A stretch of 14,880 nt of DNA from Clostridiaceae bacterium (GTDB lineage: Bacteria; Bacillota; Clostridia; Clostridiales; Clostridiaceae), in contig DOKV01000116.1 in the NCBI GenBank assembly GCA_003510765.1, positions 1-14,880 on the forward strand. The letters run 5' to 3'. Below the pieces are notes generated by a model that ran no database searches, was not told the DNA's origin, and worked only from the letters and a program-made list of their open reading frames with translations. Position numbers and translations under genes: made by a program. How positions within the stretch are numbered: position 1 is the first letter of the stretch; every line of letters starts with the position of its first letter. Positions 7,997 to 14,231 of this stretch are shown one piece after another.

Positions 7997-8499
7997 TCTT
8001 TCACCTCTAATCTTAGTACATGCTCTTCTAAAGCGCTGCCTTCAAGACCTTCTGCTGCATCTTTGGTCAGGGCATGAATCACATAGTGCTCATTTGTAAT
8101 GTCCACGGTGAGCGTCCCTGGGGTCAGTGTCACCACATTGCCATAGAGCACTTTGTTAAAATCTTTACGAGGACGCACAGGAACCTCCACAAAACAAGGC
8201 GAAATGGGTAGCTTTGGATCCAGCACAATCTTTGCTACTTGAATGTTCGATTTGACGATTTCCACCAGGAGCACTGCGATGAGTGTCACAAAATGAAAAA
8301 GGAATGACAGGGTGATGGGCCCTCCTTCCTTGGCTGTAAAAATCAAATCTCTATTCAAGTACAAGATGGCCATGGCACAGACACTCCCAATGAGGAGGGA
8401 CTCTACCGTCCATTGACCATGGATGATGGTCCAGAATAAAATAAGGAGAAAAAACAAGATTAAATAGCTTTTTCCCCTGAAGCCTGATTTCTTTTCCAT
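7993..8499 (-). CDS. mrpE: Na+/H+ antiporter subunit E
   Basis: First gene of the antiporter operon. It is a 168-aa MrpE/MnhE/MbhA family protein: two or three N-terminal helices (about 11-30, 34-48 and 62-82), then a soluble domain with EIVKSNIQVA (80-89), the family hallmark TLTPGTLTVDI (124-134) and YVIHAL (139-144). The start at 8499 is chosen because AAGGAG stands seven bases before this ATG and the length then matches the family. The reading frame stays open 36 codons further upstream to 8607, but that stretch has no ribosome site and holds the candidate promoter. Coupled by ATGA to mrpF. Confidence 0.92.
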   Translation of the reverse strand: MEKKSGFRGKSYLILFFLLILFWTIIHGQWTVESLLIGSVCAMAILYLNRDLIFTAKEGGPITLSFLFHFVTLIAVLLVEIVKSNIQVAKIVLDPKLPISPCFVEVPVRPRKDFNKVLYGNVVTLTPGTLTVDITNEHYVIHALTKDAAEGLEGSALEEHVLRLEVKE

Positions 8500-8554
8500 A
8501 AGATACTCCTTAAACTGTAATAAAATTGCGCAGAATACTGCTACTATACTAGAT

Positions 8555-8583
8555 ACTTTATCGTAAAACAGCTCTTTTTTCAA
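8555..8583 (-). promoter_or_regulatory. Candidate sigma-A promoter for the antiporter operon
   Basis: On the minus strand TTGAAA (8583-8578) is followed after 17 bases by TAAAGT (8560-8555), matching 5 of 6 and 4 of 6 positions of the sigma-A consensus. Transcription would start near 8548, about 50 bases before the mrpE ATG. An alternative -10, TATAGT at 8548-8543, has no good -35. The assignment is by consensus only. Confidence 0.45.
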
Positions 8584-8604
8584 CGAAATCAACGGTTTCA
8601 TGTA

Positions 8605-8648
8605 CAAACTATTGCAGTTTGATAATAAACAATCGATATTCTGTGCAA
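8605..8648 (-). promoter_or_regulatory. Operator-like palindrome with a possible upstream promoter
   Basis: CAAACT (8605-8610) and AGTTTG (8616-8621) form a perfect 6-bp inverted repeat with a 5-base spacer. On the minus strand TTGCAC (8648-8643) lies 15 bases before TATTAT (8627-8622), a possible but short-spaced promoter that abuts the palindrome. The arrangement could be an operator or a leader hairpin. No regulator gene lies nearby in the window. Confidence 0.25.
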
Positions 8649-8678
8649 TTCTATGATGAACCCATGGGCTTTGTATCA

Positions 8679-8749
8679 GTAAAAAAAACCACTTCTCAAG
8701 CCTTCCTCTATAGCCGGAGCCTATAGAGCTTATCCAAGATTTTTTTCAC
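8679..8749. repeat. Nested inverted-repeat region between the two operons
   Basis: An inner 8-bp perfect stem, CTCTATAG (8706-8713) with CTATAGAG (8721-8728), has a 7-base loop. Outside it a run of eight A (8681-8688) faces a run of seven T (8740-8746), and GT (8679-8680) can pair with AC (8748-8749). The whole forms an imperfect palindrome of about 70 bases. On the minus strand the T8 run follows the inner stem after about 17 bases, which is too far for a standard intrinsic terminator. It might be a structured 5' leader or a small repeat remnant; its function is unknown. Confidence 0.4.
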
Positions 8750-8757
8750 CAACGTAA

Positions 8758-8789
8758 AGCACCTGCAAGGGCTTTTCCTTGCAGGTGCT
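8758..8789 (-). terminator. Hairpin terminator of the corrinoid operon
   Basis: Arms AGCACCTGCAAGG (8758-8770) and CCTTGCAGGTGCT (8777-8789) form a perfect 13-bp stem with a 6-base loop, starting five bases after the cobO stop codon. On the minus strand the stem is followed by TTACGTT, so the U-tract is weak. The stem strength and position still make it the likely end of the cob transcript. Confidence 0.75.
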
Positions 8790-8794
8790 GCTTC

Positions 8795-9322
8795 TTAGTA
8801 TTCGATGCCTTTTCTGGACAGTACCCCTTGGTCATAATAGTGTTTCTTCTTCTCTATGACGCTCACAAGGTCTGCTACATCCATGATGGTTTCTGGCGCA
8901 TCTCTTCCCGTCAAAACCACTTCAAGGGATTCTGGTTTCTCTTTTAAGAACTGCAAGACTTCCTCTTCTGGTAAGATCCCCAAATACATCACGGCCATGA
9001 TTTCATCTAAAACAAGCAGTCTATAGGAAGTGTTCCTGATCTCCTTCATGAGATTCTCCCATTCTTTTCCTCCTTGGACTCGTAGTGCATCTTGTTCTTC
9101 ACTCTTCAGGTGATGAAAGAAACTACGTGCATTCATGAGTTTTCTATGGGTGATTTCTGGAAGTCTATTGGTTATGGCTTCCTCCCCAGTTTCTTGCCCC
9201 TTTAAAAACTGTACAAAGAGTACTTTTTCTCCTCTTCCTGCACAGCGAATGGCAAGACCTAAGGCTGCTGTGGTTTTTCCTTTGCCGTCTCCAGTATTCA
9301 CGTGGATATATCCTTTTGTCAT
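8795..9322 (-). CDS. cobO: Corrinoid adenosyltransferase (CobO/BtuR type)
   Basis: A cytoplasmic enzyme that transfers the 5'-deoxyadenosyl group of ATP to cob(I)alamin or cobyrinate diamide. The 175-aa chain begins MTKGYIHVNTGDGKGKTT, with the P-loop at 11-18. It continues with FVQFLKG (36-42), the acidic VLDEIMAV motif (104-111), VVLTGRDAPE (135-144), ADLVSVIEKKKHYYDQGVLS (150-169) and the closing RKGIEY, all typical of the CobO/BtuR class rather than PduO or EutT. The ATG at 9322 has AGGAG six bases upstream and overlaps the btuD stop as ATGA. A longer reading to 9394 is only the shadow of the btuD tail. Last gene of the operon, directly followed by the hairpin. Being co-transcribed with an importer, it can activate salvaged as well as newly made corrinoid. 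Confidence 0.93.
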   Translation of the reverse strand: MTKGYIHVNTGDGKGKTTAALGLAIRCAGRGEKVLFVQFLKGQETGEEAITNRLPEITHRKLMNARSFFHHLKSEEQDALRVQGGKEWENLMKEIRNTSYRLLVLDEIMAVMYLGILPEEEVLQFLKEKPESLEVVLTGRDAPETIMDVADLVSVIEKKKHYYDQGVLSRKGIEY

Positions 9323-10113
9323 ATTTTTCTCCTTTCTCCTGTATGAGGGATGATATGGGGTTTCCCGGTCAAAGGATTCTCTAGAACCAGGCAATCCATG
9401 CCATACACCTGTTGCATACTTTGTTCATGTATCACCGCATGGGGTTCCCCCTGGAGAAACACCTTGCCATCTTTCAACAGCAACATTTCATCTCCATAGG
9501 CACTGGCCAAATTGATGTCATGTAAAACCGCCACCACCGTAAGGTTCTTCTTTCTAGAATACTGCTTCACCAGCTCAAGCACATGAATCTGATGGTAGAG
9601 GTCTAAATGTGATATGGGTTCATCTAAAAGAAGCACCCTGGGATCTTGCACCATGGCCCTGGCTATGATTACCCGTTGAAGTTCTCCTCCAGAGAGTGCT
9701 CTCACAGATTTTTGTTGATATGGCCAAATACCTGTATGTTCCATGGCCTCTTTGGCCGCTTCATAATCCCCTTGACTCTCTCGTTGAAACCGCTCTAGAT
9801 GCGGTGCTCTTCCAGTAAGGACATAATCCAGCACCGAAAAATCAAAGGTCATGGAGGTCTCTTGGGGTACTGTGGCAAGGACCTTAGCCAGTTCTTTAAT
9901 GGATGTTTCAGACACATCCTTTCCACAAAGATACACCGCCTCTTTCTTTGGCGCCAAGAGCTTTTGAATATTCTTTAAAAGGGTCGTCTTCCCTGAACCA
10001 TTGGGTCCTAAAACACAGTAGAATTTTCCTGGGTGCAAGGTGGCTGTAAAGCCATCTAACACCCTCTGGTCCCCATAATGAAAGGACAAATTTCGAATCC
10101 GTAGACTACTCAT
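9319..10113 (-). CDS. btuD: ABC transporter ATP-binding protein, corrinoid uptake (BtuD/FecE type)
   Basis: A 264-aa ATPase of the iron-siderophore/vitamin B12 importer family that drives BtuC. Motifs are complete: Walker A GPNGSGKTT (36-44), Q-loop Gln84 in TVPQE, signature LSGGELQRV (140-148), Walker B LLLDEP (161-166), D-loop SHLD (168-171) and H-loop His198. The ATG overlaps the btuC stop as ATGA, with AAGGAGG just upstream. The family also serves siderophores and haem. The corrinoid substrate is inferred from lying between btuC/btuF and cobO in a cob operon. Confidence 0.9.
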   Translation of the reverse strand: MSSLRIRNLSFHYGDQRVLDGFTATLHPGKFYCVLGPNGSGKTTLLKNIQKLLAPKKEAVYLCGKDVSETSIKELAKVLATVPQETSMTFDFSVLDYVLTGRAPHLERFQRESQGDYEAAKEAMEHTGIWPYQQKSVRALSGGELQRVIIARAMVQDPRVLLLDEPISHLDLYHQIHVLELVKQYSRKKNLTVVAVLHDINLASAYGDEMLLLKDGKVFLQGEPHAVIHEQSMQQVYGMDCLVLENPLTGKPHIIPHTGERRKI

Positions 10114-11168
10114 ATGAAACCTCCTTTTCTTTTGGCCCGATACAGAAGAAAAATGAAGTAGGGTGCACCAAAAAGTGCTGTCACTGCGCCCACGGGAATT
10201 TCCATGGGGGCCAAAAGCGTTCTGGCTAAGGTATCTGAAAAGACCATGAACAATGCTCCCAAAAGGGCAGAAAATGGAAGGAGCACACGATGGTCCCCTC
10301 CTAAAACAAGACGCACACCATGGGGGACTATGAGGCCAACAAACCCGATAATGCCGCTCACCGACACCACAAATGCTACGGTGATGGATGAAATGAAGAG
10401 GAGCTGCTTCTTGGTTTTCTCCACATCCACCCCTAAGCCATGGGCTGCATCCTCACCAGAGAGCAGCAAATTGAGGGTACGGCCATAACTGTAGATCCAT
10501 AGACTGGATCCCATGACCAGAGGCATCAACCACATCAGTTGTTTCCATCTAGCCGCAGCCACTGAACCCATGGTCCAAAAAATAATTTGATCCGCTTGAT
10601 CACGGTTAAGCAAGAGCAAAATAGAGATCATGGCAGAAGCCATGGCACTGATGGCCACCCCTGCAAGAATCAGCATCGTGATGGGGACCCGATGTCCCAC
10701 CTTGGCAATTTCATAGACCAAATACACTGTGAGTAGTGCACCTATAAAAGCCATGAGCTGTACCGTAAAACCCCCTTGAAGGATACCCAGGCCCAGTAGT
10801 GTAATCCCTAGGCTGGCACCTAATGCAGCCCCTGAAGAAACCCCCATGATATAAGGATCCGCCATGGGATTTTTAAAAAGACCTTGAAGAGCTGCCCCTA
10901 CAACAGATAAGCCCATGCCTACAGTGGCGGCAAGGAGGATCCTTGGCATACGAACTTGCCAAAGGATCACTTGATACTTGTCAGCTACCGTAGAAGGAGG
11001 GAGTAGTCGACGAAGAAGTGGTATTCTCTCCGCGAAAATGTGTAAACTATCTCTAAAGGAAAGATCCGCAGCCCCCAAAGTTGTGGCAAAGACCATGGCG
11101 AGGATCAGCCCAAGAAACAGTCCCAGGAAGAGTTTTCGATATAGGCTCTTCTTATGAAAGTAGCTCAT
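10110..11168 (-). CDS. btuC: ABC transporter permease, corrinoid uptake (BtuC/FecCD type)
   Basis: A 352-aa integral membrane protein of the FecCD family; the homodimer forms the translocation path. The family landmarks are LWQVRMPRILLA (69-80), GAALQGLFKNPMADPYIMGV (91-110), the cytoplasmic coupling-helix region GFVGLIVPHGVRLVLGGDHR (275-294), and the closing PVGAVTALFGAPYFIFLLYR (325-344). About ten hydrophobic helices are visible. The ATG at 11168 lies five bases after the btuF stop with only a weak purine-rich ribosome site, which suggests coupling to btuF translation. Siderophore permeases look alike; the B12-type substrate is inferred from the neighbours. Confidence 0.9.
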   Translation of the reverse strand: MSYFHKKSLYRKLFLGLFLGLILAMVFATTLGAADLSFRDSLHIFAERIPLLRRLLPPSTVADKYQVILWQVRMPRILLAATVGMGLSVVGAALQGLFKNPMADPYIMGVSSGAALGASLGITLLGLGILQGGFTVQLMAFIGALLTVYLVYEIAKVGHRVPITMLILAGVAISAMASAMISILLLLNRDQADQIIFWTMGSVAAARWKQLMWLMPLVMGSSLWIYSYGRTLNLLLSGEDAAHGLGVDVEKTKKQLLFISSITVAFVVSVSGIIGFVGLIVPHGVRLVLGGDHRVLLPFSALLGALFMVFSDTLARTLLAPMEIPVGAVTALFGAPYFIFLLYRAKRKGGFI

Positions 11169-11173
11169 TTCTT

Positions 11174-12142
11174 CTACTCAAACGCTTCTTGATGAATGGC
11201 TCTTGCCAAAGCCTCAAAGCCTTCAGCAAGTCTAGGACCTTGTCGATCAATGAGGTTGTTGTCGATCTCTACAATCCTTTGATTTTTCACTGCTGAAAGA
11301 TCTTTATAGCCTTGGGCTTCGATGATTTGTGCCTTGGTATCATAATACTTCGAAACAATGAGCACCTCTGGATCCTTTTCTATAAGTTTTTCGAGACTAT
11401 AGCTCCAGCCTTCCACGTCTTGTGCCACATTGAATCCTCCAGCTTCTTCTATCATCTCATGGATGAACGTATCCCCACCTGCTGTGAAATCTCCATATTC
11501 GCCAAAACCCACTACGTAATACACGGATGGTGTTTCCAAGTGCTGAACTTTTTCTTTCACTTCTTGCACATGATTCTTCATGGACAAGACCAGCTCCTCT
11601 GCCGCATCTTCAGCCTCCATGGCCATACCAATTTTCTTCAACACCTCATAAACCCCTTCAAAACTATCATTGGGGTTTAATACCATTACGGTGATGCCCA
11701 GTTCTTGAAGCTTTTCATGCACATCTTCTTCAAAATGTGTGGATGCAATGACAAGATCTGCTTCTAATTCAATGATTTTTTCTAGATTCGGCTCCCTTAA
11801 GGTACCCACAGAAGTGACTTCTTGGGCTTTTTCTGGATAATCACAATAATCCGTTCTGCCCACCAAGAACGCTTCCAACCCTAAGGCAAAGAAGCTCTCT
11901 GTAATGCTTGGCGCTACAGAAACCACTCTTTGAGGCTTCTCTTCTAGCACAATCTCTTCCCCTAAGGTGTCTTCAATAACCATAGGATACCTCTTGGGTG
12001 TTTCAGGTGCCTCTGCGTTGTCTTCCTTTTCCACCACAGGTGTCTCTATAAGACTTTCCTCTGGCGCTTCTTTTGCGCAACCTACCAATAGGCTCATGAT
12101 CATCACTAGGGTCAAGGTAAAAATACCAAATTTTTTAAACAT
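11174..12142 (-). CDS. btuF: Corrinoid-binding lipoprotein of the ABC importer (BtuF type)
   Basis: The extracellular substrate receptor that feeds BtuC. The 322-aa precursor has a basic N-terminus, a hydrophobic signal and the lipobox LLVGC with the lipidated Cys22. A Glu/Pro-rich linker (about 24-50) follows, then the Peripla_BP_2 (TroA-like) two-lobed fold starting with PQRVVSVAPSITESFFALGL (70-89) and VGRTDYCDYPEKA (94-106), a pattern seen in BtuF and FecB relatives. The start at 12142 is chosen because GGAG lies eight bases upstream; an alternative GTG at 12151 overlaps that site. It overlaps the cobD end by 8 bases. Corrinoid rather than siderophore binding is inferred from the operon. 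Confidence 0.9.
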   Translation of the reverse strand: MFKKFGIFTLTLVMIMSLLVGCAKEAPEESLIETPVVEKEDNAEAPETPKRYPMVIEDTLGEEIVLEEKPQRVVSVAPSITESFFALGLEAFLVGRTDYCDYPEKAQEVTSVGTLREPNLEKIIELEADLVIASTHFEEDVHEKLQELGITVMVLNPNDSFEGVYEVLKKIGMAMEAEDAAEELVLSMKNHVQEVKEKVQHLETPSVYYVVGFGEYGDFTAGGDTFIHEMIEEAGGFNVAQDVEGWSYSLEKLIEKDPEVLIVSKYYDTKAQIIEAQGYKDLSAVKNQRIVEIDNNLIDRQGPRLAEGFEALARAIHQEAFE

Positions 12143-13253
12143 TTTCTTCACTCCATTTTTTTATTCTGTCTTGTGTCTGTTGATCTAGTTTTTTGTTCTT
12201 ATTCATGTTGTCTTCGATTTCTTGCAAGGCTTTTATGAGCACGCTATTGGCTGCATGGTCTTTCACGGCTATGCGAAACTCCTGGGCACTTAACCCATGA
12301 AATCCATAAGGGAGCCGGATAAGCACCTTTTTTTTCATGAGGTGCGCCTGAATTTCTTCGGCTGTTGGACCTAAAGATTTCAGAAGGATGAAATTTGCCG
12401 CTGAGGGCAGCCAATCTAGAAAAGAGATCTTTTCCAGGGCATTTTCAAGATGTGTTTTTTCCTCTTGAAGCCAGGCACTTGTGCGCCTCTTATAGGCCAC
12501 ATCCTTATGGGCTTCCTTCCCTGCAATTTCCGCAAAGGTATTGATGTGCCAAGGCTCCAAAAGTTCTTCTAAGCTTTTCTTCAGAAAAGCGCTTGTCAAA
12601 AAGCCATACCCGAGGCGTACCCCTGGCATGCCGTAATACTTGGTTAAAGCGCGAACCACCAGCATACGATCTAAGGACTCCTTTATAGGAGAAGCCCAGT
12701 GTTCTTTTTCAGTAAAGTCCAAAAAGGTCTCATCTAGTACAAGAAAGCCCTTCATGGCCTCTATTTTTTCGTAGAGTTTTAGAATCACCTCCTTCTCCAT
12801 TAAGGTTCCTGTGGGATTGTTGGGATTGCAAAGAAAGAGAAGGGTCCCTTTCTCTATACGTTCTAAAAGACGCTCTGGGTAAAAGTGGCCCCACTCATAC
12901 ACCAACACTTCCTCCACAAGGACTCCTGCTCCTTCTGCGGCTTTCCGATATTCTCCAAAGGTGGGGCAAGGAATCAGCACTTTCTTTGGGTTCACCGCAG
13001 GCACAATTTTTCGAAGAAGCTCCACAGCGCCATTGCCAAGGACCACCTCCTTTTCGCCTTGAAAAAAGCCATGTTTTTCCAGTAAGGCCTTCTTTAAACG
13101 AACATATTCAGGATCCGGATAGACACAAAGCTCCTCCATATGACAGATCCATTTTTCTTTTACCCTTGGGGGAATGCCTAAGGGGTTGATGTTGGCACTA
13201 AAATCCACCATAGGCTCTTCATAAAGATGGATGTTGCCTCCATGTTCATACAC
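12135..13253 (-). CDS. cobD: Threonine-phosphate decarboxylase (CobD), PLP-dependent
   Basis: Makes (R)-1-amino-2-propanol O-phosphate from L-threonine phosphate, the arm that CbiB attaches to the corrin. It is a fold-type I aminotransferase-like enzyme. Numbered from the GTG at 13259, it shows EHGGNI (5-10), DFSANINPLG (19-28), GNGAVELL (75-82), CNPNNPTG (144-151), LDETFLDF (175-182), the PLP lysine Lys207 in ALTKYYGMPGVRLGY, and the final-domain LIRLPYGFHGLSAQEFRIAV. Two GTG starts are possible. The one at 13253 is preferred because GGAGGTG then has a seven-base spacer; the one at 13259 is only one base from it. An unusual hydrophilic Lys/Gln/Asn-rich tail of about 25 residues follows the fold and runs into btuF. 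Histidinol-phosphate aminotransferase is an alternative by family, made unlikely by context. Confidence 0.9.
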   Translation of the reverse strand: MYEHGGNIHLYEEPMVDFSANINPLGIPPRVKEKWICHMEELCVYPDPEYVRLKKALLEKHGFFQGEKEVVLGNGAVELLRKIVPAVNPKKVLIPCPTFGEYRKAAEGAGVLVEEVLVYEWGHFYPERLLERIEKGTLLFLCNPNNPTGTLMEKEVILKLYEKIEAMKGFLVLDETFLDFTEKEHWASPIKESLDRMLVVRALTKYYGMPGVRLGYGFLTSAFLKKSLEELLEPWHINTFAEIAGKEAHKDVAYKRRTSAWLQEEKTHLENALEKISFLDWLPSAANFILLKSLGPTAEEIQAHLMKKKVLIRLPYGFHGLSAQEFRIAVKDHAANSVLIKALQEIEDNMNKNKKLDQQTQDRIKKWSEENV

Positions 13254-13259
13254 GATCAC

Positions 13260-14231
13260 TCACCTCCACAAAACTGCCAAAACTGCTACCCCTAAAGGCA
13301 GCGCCAGTCCATAACTTCTGTTGAGCAACTTTATAACCCACAAAATATCTCCTGCCCCCACTGGCCTATGGCCAGGACCTAGGAGAGGTTTTGACACCAC
13401 CTTCCCAAAATATCTGGCTTCTCCGCCTAAGGAAATACCCCGAATCCCTGCGGCTGCGGCTTCTGGATGCCCTGCATTGGGACTCTCCGTTTTATCCCGA
13501 TCTCTATGATAGTAGGTCCAAGCGTCTCGTCTACTTCGCCCCCCATAAGGGCCTACAAGAAGCATGAAGAAAGCCGTCAACCGAGCCGGTACATAGTTTA
13601 AGACATCATCCATTTTGGCAGATACGCGGCCAAAATGAAGATGACGCGGAGTTTTGTATCCCACCATGGAGTCTAGGGTGTTTATTGCTTTATACCCCCA
13701 CATCCCCACAGGACCCAAGAGGCACCCATAAAATAGTGGAGCTAGGACACCATCTGATGTATTTTCAGTAACGGTCTCCAGGACCCCTTTCACCACTTCT
13801 TCCTCTGACATGTGACCTGTATCCCTTGTGACCAAATAAGAAAGCTTTCCCCTGGCATCTTCTAGATCTCCCTTGACCAATGCCTCATAGATGCGCCTGG
13901 CCTCCCTTTCTAAGGAACGCTTCGCAAGTCCCAGCCAAAAGAGTAGCGCTGAAGCAAACATGAAAAGCCAAGGGGCAATGTGCCTAGCCAATAGCAGCAC
14001 CAGTGCTACCGCGGCCATGGTGCCAAAGGTGATGACAAAAAACAAAAGGCCTCCTAAGATTCTTTGGGATTTCGGGGACTTTTCCCAGGGATGAAGCTTC
14101 TTTTCAATGCGTAAAATGGCTCTTCCCAGGAAAATCACCGGGTGTGGAAACCATGAAGGGTCTCCTAACACCTGATCCAATAGAGCGCCTAACAGTAGGG
14201 CCATGGCCATGCTATTCATGAAGGATGTCAT
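13260..14231 (-). CDS. cbiB: Adenosylcobinamide-phosphate synthase (CbiB/CobD type)
   Basis: A 323-aa membrane enzyme that condenses adenosylcobyric acid with aminopropanol phosphate (or aminopropanol) to give adenosylcobinamide (phosphate). The family blocks are present: LLDQVLGDPSWFPHPVIFLG (17-36), ETVTENTSDGVLAPLFY (152-168), KAINTLDSMVGYK (181-193), GRVSAKMDDVLNYVPARL (201-218), SPNAGHPEAAAAG (250-262) and a C-terminal hydrophobic helix. Four or five membrane segments can be seen. The ATG at 14231 has GGAGGAG four to six bases upstream and overlaps the end of cbiP by 20 bases. Its stop directly abuts cobD, whose product is its substrate-making partner. Confidence 0.94.
   Translation of the reverse strand: MTSFMNSMAMALLLGALLDQVLGDPSWFPHPVIFLGRAILRIEKKLHPWEKSPKSQRILGGLLFFVITFGTMAAVALVLLLARHIAPWLFMFASALLFWLGLAKRSLEREARRIYEALVKGDLEDARGKLSYLVTRDTGHMSEEEVVKGVLETVTENTSDGVLAPLFYGCLLGPVGMWGYKAINTLDSMVGYKTPRHLHFGRVSAKMDDVLNYVPARLTAFFMLLVGPYGGRSRRDAWTYYHRDRDKTESPNAGHPEAAAAGIRGISLGGEARYFGKVVSKPLLGPGHRPVGAGDILWVIKLLNRSYGLALPLGVAVLAVLWR

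Noticed and set aside
8500..8607. N-terminal extension of mrpE by 36 codons
   Set aside because: AAGGAG is placed ideally for the ATG at 8499, the family length fits 168 aa, and the extension covers the best promoter candidate.
8681..8728. Second intrinsic terminator formed by the CTCTATAG stem and the T8 run on the minus strand
   Set aside because: About 17 bases separate the stem from the T run, too far for the usual mechanism; kept only as an inverted-repeat feature.
8500..8794. Cobalamin or Na+ riboswitch in the gap
   Set aside because: I could not recognise a conserved B12-box or a known Na+ aptamer core by eye; left as a question for a covariance-model scan.
9323..9394. 24-codon N-terminal extension of cobO
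   Set aside because: It reads through the end of btuD in another frame, and the ATG at 9322 has a clear ribosome site and the normal family start.
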